Notes under the pieces: generated by a model
Told to the model about the DNA's origin: nothing
Databases searched by the model: none
Seen by the model: only the letters and a program-made list of their open reading frames with translations
NCBI RefSeq assembly: GCF_000373565.1
Contig: NZ_KB891842.1
Coordinates: forward strand, 1 to 64,000
Length of the DNA stretch: 64,000 nt
Source: Streptomyces sp. HmicA12
GTDB taxonomy: Bacteria; Actinomycetota; Actinomycetes; Streptomycetales; Streptomycetaceae
Direction: 5' to 3'
Program-made: the position numbers and the translations under genes
Shown here: in pieces, positions 58,763 through 64,000 of the stretch
Position numbering within the stretch: the stretch's first letter is position 1
How the letters are laid out: each line of letters opens with the position of its first letter

Positions 58763-59692
58763 ATGGCACACGGCCACCACGAGCAGGGCCAGGGACACGA
58801 GCACGGGCAGGGCCACGGCCATGGTCACGGCCACGGGCACCAGCACGGCAGCAAGGACCTGGACTGGGCCACGATGATCCCGCACCTGGAGCACGGCGCG
58901 GCGGTCTACGAGCCCCTCTACACCGAGGCCCTGACCTGGCTGCGCGGGACGCGCCCCGACGGCACCGGCCTGATCGTCGACGCGGGCGCGGGCCCCGGCG
59001 CGGTCTCCCTGCACCTGGCCGCGGCCTTCCCCGAGGCCCGGATCATCGCGGCCGACCCGGAGGAGGCGCTCCTCGCCCGCGCCACGGAACGCTTCGCGGC
59101 CGCCGGGCTCACCGACCGCACCGACACCCTGCGCGTCGAACTGCCGGACGACATCGGCGAGTTGCCGCACGCCGACCTGATCTGGGCGGCGCGCTCCCTG
59201 CACCACGTCGGCGACCAGCGGGCGGCGATCGCGGCGCTCGCCGGACGCCTCGCCCCGGGCGGCACCCTCGCGCTCGTCGAGGGCGGCCTGCCCACGCGCT
59301 GCCTGCCGCGCGACTTCGGCCTCGGCAAGCCCGGCCTGCAGTCGCGGGCCGAGGCGATCGAGGAGGAATGGTTCGACGAGATGCGGCGCTCCCTGCCCGG
59401 CGCCAAGCAGGACACCGAGGACTGGGCCGCGCTGCTCACGGACGCGGGCCTCACCGCCGCACGGTCCCGCACGTTCCTGCTGGACCTCCCGGCACCACTG
59501 TCCGACGAGGCCCGCGGTGTCCTGGTCGACCTCTGGCAGCGCAGGCGGGACGCGTACGCGGACGTCGTCCCGGCGGAGGATCTCGACGTGATCGGTCGGC
59601 TGGTGGACCCGGACGACCCGCAGAGCCTGCAGAACCGGAAGGACGTCTTCCTGCTGACGGCGAATACGGTGCACATCGCTGTGAAGGCGTAA
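58763..59692 (+). CDS. SAM-dependent methyltransferase with His-rich N-terminus
   Basis: 309-aa class I methyltransferase. The SAM motif VDAGAGPGAVSLHLA is at about 72-86, an acidic loop IIAADPEEALLARA follows, and LIWAARSLHHVGDQ and LAPGGTLALVEGGL are the later motifs. The first 28 residues hold 11 His in HGHG-type repeats, resembling metal-binding tails of nickel or zinc proteins. The ATG at 58763 has only a weak, distant RBS. Substrate unknown. It follows the cellulase operon but is separated by a hairpin, so it is probably not part of it. Confidence 0.85.
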   Translation: MAHGHHEQGQGHEHGQGHGHGHGHGHQHGSKDLDWATMIPHLEHGAAVYEPLYTEALTWLRGTRPDGTGLIVDAGAGPGAVSLHLAAAFPEARIIAADPEEALLARATERFAAAGLTDRTDTLRVELPDDIGELPHADLIWAARSLHHVGDQRAAIAALAGRLAPGGTLALVEGGLPTRCLPRDFGLGKPGLQSRAEAIEEEWFDEMRRSLPGAKQDTEDWAALLTDAGLTAARSRTFLLDLPAPLSDEARGVLVDLWQRRRDAYADVVPAEDLDVIGRLVDPDDPQSLQNRKDVFLLTANTVHIAVKA

Positions 59693-59707
59693 GGGGACGT
59701 CGACGGG

Positions 59708-59741
59708 TGCGGGCCCGGTGGGGGCTGGTCGCGTAGTTCCC
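59708..59741. repeat. Fragment of the palindromic intergenic repeat
   Basis: GCGGGCCCGGTGGGGGCTGG followed by TCGCGTAGTTCCC matches one arm of the 15881 element, here without its partner arm, in the convergent gap between the methyltransferase and glycosyltransferase genes. Confidence 0.6.
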
Positions 59742-59743
59742 AA

Positions 59744-61090
59744 TCACCCGCACTCACCCACGCAACAGCCACCACCCCCAACCCCCCTGCGCGCGTACAA
59801 CGCCACCTGACCCCCGTGCGGCCGCAGCACTCGGCAAGCCCGGAACCCCCGCCCCGGCACCTCCCCGCGATCCCCCACGACCACGATCCGCGGTTCCCGC
59901 AGCATCCGCTCCCGCAGGACAGGGGCGGGCACCTCGACCCCGTACAACGTTCCGGACGCGACCGGTGACGCGGCGAGCCCGATGTCCCGCAACCCGGCGG
60001 AGCCACCCGTCACGGACCACACGCGTCGCCGCGACGGCAGGTACACCACGGCGTCCCCGGGCCGCGACACCTCCCGCACGGCCGCGGCGACGGCGGCCAC
60101 GTCGTCCTTGCGGCCGCCCGGCGTCCGCAGTTCCCACGCGACCGGGAGCAGCGCCAGCACGCACACCACGGCGACGGCCGCGCGCGAGCGGCACCGCAGC
60201 CGGGCCAGCGCGGCGCCCGCGAGCAGCGCGAGCCCCGCGCACCCGTACAGCACGTACCGGTCGACGTACAGCGGCTTCAGCGGGGCGGCGGCCATCAGGA
60301 GCGCGGCGGGCAGCAGCGCCAGGCCCCGGCCGAGCCGTACGAGCGGGCGCGGAGCCCCCGCCCGTACACCGATCACGCTCACACCGGCCGCGACGCCGAA
60401 CCAGAGCAGCCCCCAGCCGTCGACGGCGGCGATCCACTCCACCTGCGCCGACTGCGTCAGGCTGAACCCGGCGAGGGGCGCGACCCCCGCCACCACCGCA
60501 CCGGCCGACCGGGCGAACGGCCGCCACCGCGCCCGCGGCACGACCGGAGCGTGCGCGACGACGGCGAGGACCGCGAACTCATGCAGTGCGCACGCGGCGA
60601 GCAGCAGCGCCGCGTACGTGATCCACCGCCCCCGCAGCAGCGCGTACGTCGCCCACACCACCAGCGCGCAGACCACCGCGTACGACCGGCCCTCCTGCGC
60701 GTACCGCTGCACCTGCGGCAGGACCGCGAACACCACGCCGGCCCAGGCGCCCGTCGACGGGCCCGCTAGCAGTACGCCGAGCCTGGTCACCCCGACGGCC
60801 GCGACGACAGTGGCGAGTACCGACGGAACGCGGAGCACGAGGAGCGGATCCGCGCCGGACGGCAGCACGGCGAACAGGCCGTGCACGAGGAGGTAGTGGA
60901 CGCCGTGCACGGCGTCCGCGTCGGCGAGCAGCCGCCACAGATCGGCGAGCGGGCGCCGCGCCACGTCGTACGTCACCGCCTCGTCGCGCCACATCGTGCC
61001 GCCGCGCCGCACGCCCCACACACCGAGCGCGAGGGCGAGCCCGCAGCCGGGCAGGGCGGGCGCCCAGGTGCGGGATCCTCGCCGCGGCAC
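59744..61090 (-). CDS. Polytopic membrane glycosyltransferase (GT39/ArnT-like)
   Basis: 448-aa membrane protein with about 10-12 spans. The extracytoplasmic motif TMWRDEAVTYDVARRPLADL (Asp36, Glu37) is typical of polyprenyl-phosphate-dependent glycosyltransferases of the GT39/PMT/ArnT clan, which use lipid-linked sugars to modify proteins or envelope polymers. The C-terminal part (about 335-430) is soluble (GDAVVYLPSRRRVWSVT). The GTG at 61090 is the first possible start after an in-frame stop; no clear RBS. The acceptor is unknown. Confidence 0.82.
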   Translation of the reverse strand: MPRRGSRTWAPALPGCGLALALGVWGVRRGGTMWRDEAVTYDVARRPLADLWRLLADADAVHGVHYLLVHGLFAVLPSGADPLLVLRVPSVLATVVAAVGVTRLGVLLAGPSTGAWAGVVFAVLPQVQRYAQEGRSYAVVCALVVWATYALLRGRWITYAALLLAACALHEFAVLAVVAHAPVVPRARWRPFARSAGAVVAGVAPLAGFSLTQSAQVEWIAAVDGWGLLWFGVAAGVSVIGVRAGAPRPLVRLGRGLALLPAALLMAAAPLKPLYVDRYVLYGCAGLALLAGAALARLRCRSRAAVAVVCVLALLPVAWELRTPGGRKDDVAAVAAAVREVSRPGDAVVYLPSRRRVWSVTGGSAGLRDIGLAASPVASGTLYGVEVPAPVLRERMLREPRIVVVGDRGEVPGRGFRACRVLRPHGGQVALYARRGVGGGGCCVGECG

Positions 61091-61200
61091 ACGGCGTGCG
61101 GGAGCGGACAGCGTGGACGGTTCTGCTGCGGCGACGGAGGTGATGGCGGGCTCCCGTGGGGCGAACGATGCCGGACGAGAGCCGAGTCAAGACGTGCCAT

Positions 61201-61238
61201 GGTTGATGGGCAGCCCTGCTCTGGGCCGCCTATCAACC
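61201..61238. promoter_or_regulatory. Inverted repeat ahead of the STAND gene
   Basis: GGTTGAT (61201-61207) and ATCAACC (61232-61238) face each other across 24 nt in the divergent gap between the glycosyltransferase and STAND genes. Possible operator. Confidence 0.35.
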
Positions 61239-61274
61239 TCCCTGCCAGGTAGGGGCCTTGTACCGTGGGCGCTC

Positions 61275-64000
61275 ATGACGAGACGGGGCGGAGGGGCCGG
61301 TGCGGGAGGGCGTCCGGAGAAGGAGCTCGACCCCGCGGCCGGACCGGTGCAGCGGTTCGCGTACGCGCTGCGGAAGCTGCGCGCGGAGGCGGGTTCACCG
61401 ACGTACCGGGCGATGGCGGAGACGGCCGGCTTCTCCGCGCCGACCCTCTCCGGGGCGGCCGCGGGAGAGAAGCTGCCGTCCCTGCCGGTACTGCTCGGGT
61501 ACGTCGCCGCGTGCGGCGGCGACGCGCGGGAGTGGGAGGAACGCTGGCGCGCGGCCGTCGCGGAGCGGTCCGCCCCGGACCCCGACGACAGCGCCTCGCC
61601 CTACCCCGGCCTGGCCCGCTTCGACCCCGCCGACCGTGCCCACTTCCACGGCCGGGACGAACTGATCCGCGAGCTTGCCGGGTTGGTGGCGCGCCGCCGG
61701 ATCTGCGCCGTGACGGGCGCCTCCGGCAGCGGCAAGTCGTCGCTGCTGCGGGCGGGGCTCGTGCCGCTGCTGCGGGCGGGCGGCTCACCGGAGAAGACCG
61801 TGGACCGCCCGGCGGGCATCCGCATCCTGGCCCCCGGTGGGCGGCCCGCCCGCACCCACCGGGACCGGTTCGCCCCGGTCGACGGACCCGGCGACACCGT
61901 CATCGTGGTCGATCAGTTCGAGGAGGTCTTCTCGCTCTGCCACGACACGGCCGAACGGGACGCCTTCATCGCCCTGCTGTTGCGGGCGGTGCGGCCCGAG
62001 CACCGGCTGCGCGTCGTGCTCGCCGTACGCGCCGACTTCTACGGGCGGCTCGCCGAGCACGGCCCGCTCGCCGACGCCCTGCGCGACGCCACGCTGCTCG
62101 TCGGGCCGATGCCCGCGCACGCCCTGCGGGAGGCCGTCGTCCGCCCGGCGGCCACCGAACGGCTCGTCGTGGAAAGGGCGTTGACCGCACGCGTCGTCGC
62201 CGACACCGAGGGGCGCCCCGGCGGCCTGCCTCTGATGGCGCACGCGCTGCGCGAGGTGTGGCGGCGCCGCAACGGGACTTTCCTCACCCTCGCCGCGTAC
62301 GAGGCTGTCGGCGGACTCGAAGGTGCCGTCGCGCACACTGCGGAGGACGTGTACGGGCGGCTGGACGCGGACGAGGCGGCAGCCGCCCGGGCCCTGCTGC
62401 TGCGCATGGTCGCACCGGGCGACGGAACTCCGGACACCCGGCGACCCGTCGACCGCGCCGAACTCGCCCCGGGCTCCGGAATCGTTCTCGAACGCCTTGT
62501 CACCGCACGCCTGTTGACCGTCGACGGCGACCTGGTGGACCTCGCGCACGAGGCGCTGATCACGTCCTGGCCCCGGCTGCGCAGGTGGGTCGACGCCGAC
62601 CGGGGACGGCTTCGCGTTCACCGGGCCCTCACCGAGGCGGCCCGCGCCTGGGCGGACCTGGAGCGCGACGCCGGCGCGCTGTACCGGGGCGCACGGCTGG
62701 CCTCCGCGCGAGAGGTGTTCGGGGTGGTGCACCTCGAACTGACGCACCTGGAGAGGGAGTTCCTCGGCGCGAGCGTCGCGGCGCACGAGCGGGAGCTGCG
62801 TGCCGCCGTCCGGTCCACCCGCCGCCTGCGCACCCTGTCCGCCGCCCTCGCGGGACTGCTGTGCGTGGCGCTGGTCGCCGCCGGGGTCGCCCGGCAGCAG
62901 TCCCGCGCGGCCGACCGGCAGCGCGCGGCCGCCGAGGCCCGTTCCGCCGCCGCGCTCGCGGACCGCCTGCGCACGTCGGACCCGCGCCTCGCCCAGCGGC
63001 TGAGCGTCGCCGCGTGGCGGATCGCCGACACCCCGGAGACCCGCTCCGCGGTACGGGCCGCGGCGGCGCAGCCCGGCCGGGACGCGGTCACCGTGCCGGG
63101 CCAGGTCTCCGTGCTCAGCGCGGACGGGCGGCTTGCCACCGCGGTCGAGCACGACAAGGTCACGCAGTGGGACGTGCCCCGGCACCGGAGGTTGTGGTCG
63201 GCGACCGTGCCCGGCGTGTCCGACGGGTTCCTGAGTCTGAGCGAGGACGGGCGCCGCCTCGCCTACAGGACCGACGGCGCCGTCACGCTCCGGGACCTGC
63301 CGAGTGGACGTACGACCACGCTTCCGATCAGTGAACTCGGCGACGGCCCATCGGATTTGACCCCCGACGGCCGCTTCTTCATCGTGGCGGGGAAGAGTGG
63401 GGCGGAGCTGTGGGAGACGGCGTCCGGTCGCCGCCTGCTGACCGTCCCGGGCTATCGCACCGGAAGCCGCCCCTATCCCTCGCTCAGCCCGGACGGCCGC
63501 CTGCTCGCCGTCTGCACGCGCCAGGGACTCCGCTTCTGGGACGTCGGGGAACGCCGGCAGCGACCGCGTGTCGCCCCGGAGTCGGTGGCCATGGACGTGT
63601 GCGCGAACGGTGACCCCGATTACCGCTTCACCCCGGACGGACACGGCATCGCCTACGCACTCCACGACGGCGTCCACATCTGGGACCTGCGTACCCGGCG
63701 CCCCCGCCAGGCCCTGGCCACCCAGGGCCCGCCCGGCGCGTTCCGGTTCAGCGCGGACGGGCGGTACGCCGTGATCCTCTCCCACCCCGAGATCACGGTC
63801 CGGCGCACCTCCGACGGCCGGAGCGTCGCGCGCATCGCCGGCCTCGTCAGTTCCACCAGCGAGGTGCGGATCGACAGCGCGGGTCACGCCGTGCGCTACC
63901 AGCACGGCGCGGGCGCCACCGTCGTCAGCACAGCAACCTTCGGATCCGATGCCCGCCGATCGGCGTACGACCGGGCCAGGTGGAGCCCCGACGGCCGCAC
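61275..64000 (+). CDS. XRE-nSTAND1 ATPase with WD40-like repeats (3' truncated by window)
   Basis: At least 908 codons are open from the ATG to the window edge. Residues about 25-95 form a helix-turn-helix-like domain (FAYALRKLRAEAGSPTYRAM, FSAPTLSGAAAGEKLPSLP). The nSTAND1 ATPase follows: Walker A VTGASGSGKSSLLRAG at 147-162, Walker B TVIVVDQFEEVF at 208-219, and GGLPLMAHALREVW. A membrane span lies near 518-537 (LSAALAGLLCVALVAAGVA). Beta-propeller repeats run from about 596 on (LSADGRLATAVEHDKVTQWD, LSPDGRLLAVCTRQGLRFWD). STAND proteins are ligand-triggered switches, some antiviral. A longer frame in another phase (61265-63334) is a shadow. The ATG has no strong RBS. Confidence 0.87.
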   Translation, partial: MTRRGGGAGAGGRPEKELDPAAGPVQRFAYALRKLRAEAGSPTYRAMAETAGFSAPTLSGAAAGEKLPSLPVLLGYVAACGGDAREWEERWRAAVAERSAPDPDDSASPYPGLARFDPADRAHFHGRDELIRELAGLVARRRICAVTGASGSGKSSLLRAGLVPLLRAGGSPEKTVDRPAGIRILAPGGRPARTHRDRFAPVDGPGDTVIVVDQFEEVFSLCHDTAERDAFIALLLRAVRPEHRLRVVLAVRADFYGRLAEHGPLADALRDATLLVGPMPAHALREAVVRPAATERLVVERALTARVVADTEGRPGGLPLMAHALREVWRRRNGTFLTLAAYEAVGGLEGAVAHTAEDVYGRLDADEAAAARALLLRMVAPGDGTPDTRRPVDRAELAPGSGIVLERLVTARLLTVDGDLVDLAHEALITSWPRLRRWVDADRGRLRVHRALTEAARAWADLERDAGALYRGARLASAREVFGVVHLELTHLEREFLGASVAAHERELRAAVRSTRRLRTLSAALAGLLCVALVAAGVARQQSRAADRQRAAAEARSAAALADRLRTSDPRLAQRLSVAAWRIADTPETRSAVRAAAAQPGRDAVTVPGQVSVLSADGRLATAVEHDKVTQWDVPRHRRLWSATVPGVSDGFLSLSEDGRRLAYRTDGAVTLRDLPSGRTTTLPISELGDGPSDLTPDGRFFIVAGKSGAELWETASGRRLLTVPGYRTGSRPYPSLSPDGRLLAVCTRQGLRFWDVGERRQRPRVAPESVAMDVCANGDPDYRFTPDGHGIAYALHDGVHIWDLRTRRPRQALATQGPPGAFRFSADGRYAVILSHPEITVRRTSDGRSVARIAGLVSSTSEVRIDSAGHAVRYQHGAGATVVSTATFGSDARRSAYDRARWSPDGR

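Noticed and set aside
61265..63334. 689-codon open frame overlapping the STAND gene
   Set aside because: Arg/Gly/Pro-rich translation without motifs; the frame from 61275 has Walker motifs and propeller repeats and is the real gene.

Overview
The window is a high-GC actinobacterial chromosome segment, almost certainly from a Streptomyces species. The signs are strong G/C preference at third codon positions, frequent GTG starts, GGAGG-type ribosome sites, a SigB/F/G-type sigma factor with GNNT-N15-GGGTAC promoters, a HAIR-like heat-shock operator, XRE/DUF5753 regulators, an ANTAR protein and CebR boxes. I read 49 coding regions; the last one runs off the right edge. No rRNA, tRNA, CRISPR array or transposase was seen.

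Layout. 1-296: tandem degenerate repeats with no gene. 297-7608: stress and signalling island (Vms1/eRF1-like protein, AraC regulator, DJ-1/PfpI protein, CBS-pair protein, DUF2795 protein, SigB-like sigma factor, PAS-GAF sensor, GAF-ANTAR regulator). 7827-12079: a lysine-free aminotransferase-fold protein coupled to a NAPE-PLD-like metallohydrolase, then an UlaG-like metallohydrolase with a DedA membrane protein, and a small orphan. 12273-18401: holin-like/phosphatase fusion, APC transporter, DUF6345 protein, OsmC peroxidase. 18707-23525: a translationally coupled oligosaccharide ABC importer (two permeases, Tat-lipoprotein binding protein) with a Gfo/Idh/MocA oxidoreductase. 23628-33963: an orphan dnaK with a HAIR-like operator, an XRE regulator, narGHJI, and a second XRE regulator. 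34002-44107: mixed metabolism and regulators, including a PL11 rhamnogalacturonan lyase. 44471-58632: a cellulose and xyloglucan degradation locus. 58763-64000: methyltransferase, membrane glycosyltransferase, and a truncated STAND ATPase with WD40-like repeats.

The centrepiece is the cellulase locus. A divergon of the form GH48 <- | -> GH5-GH6 occurs twice in a row. In the first copy all three enzymes carry an N-terminal CBM2. In the second copy none does, and at least two of its enzymes have twin-arginine signal peptides where their CBM2 partners look Sec-dependent. Both GH48 promoters have a perfect CebR box (TGGGAGCGCTCCCA) at the same distance from the -35 hexamer. Both intergenic regions also hold an AT-rich palindrome, GTCGAAT-YA-ATTCGAC, placed one helical turn differently relative to -35. 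A GH74-CBM2 xyloglucanase lies downstream of the first GH48. I infer a substrate-anchored set and a freely diffusing set of the same cellulases, induced by cellobiose through CebR with a second, unidentified regulator.

Other points to check: the aminotransferase-fold protein has no lysine at all, so it cannot form a PLP internal aldimine; the DUF6345 protein has a His/Cys pair in caspase-like surroundings; two genes beside the sigma gene carry near-consensus SigB-type promoters; and a long palindromic intergenic repeat recurs in several gaps.
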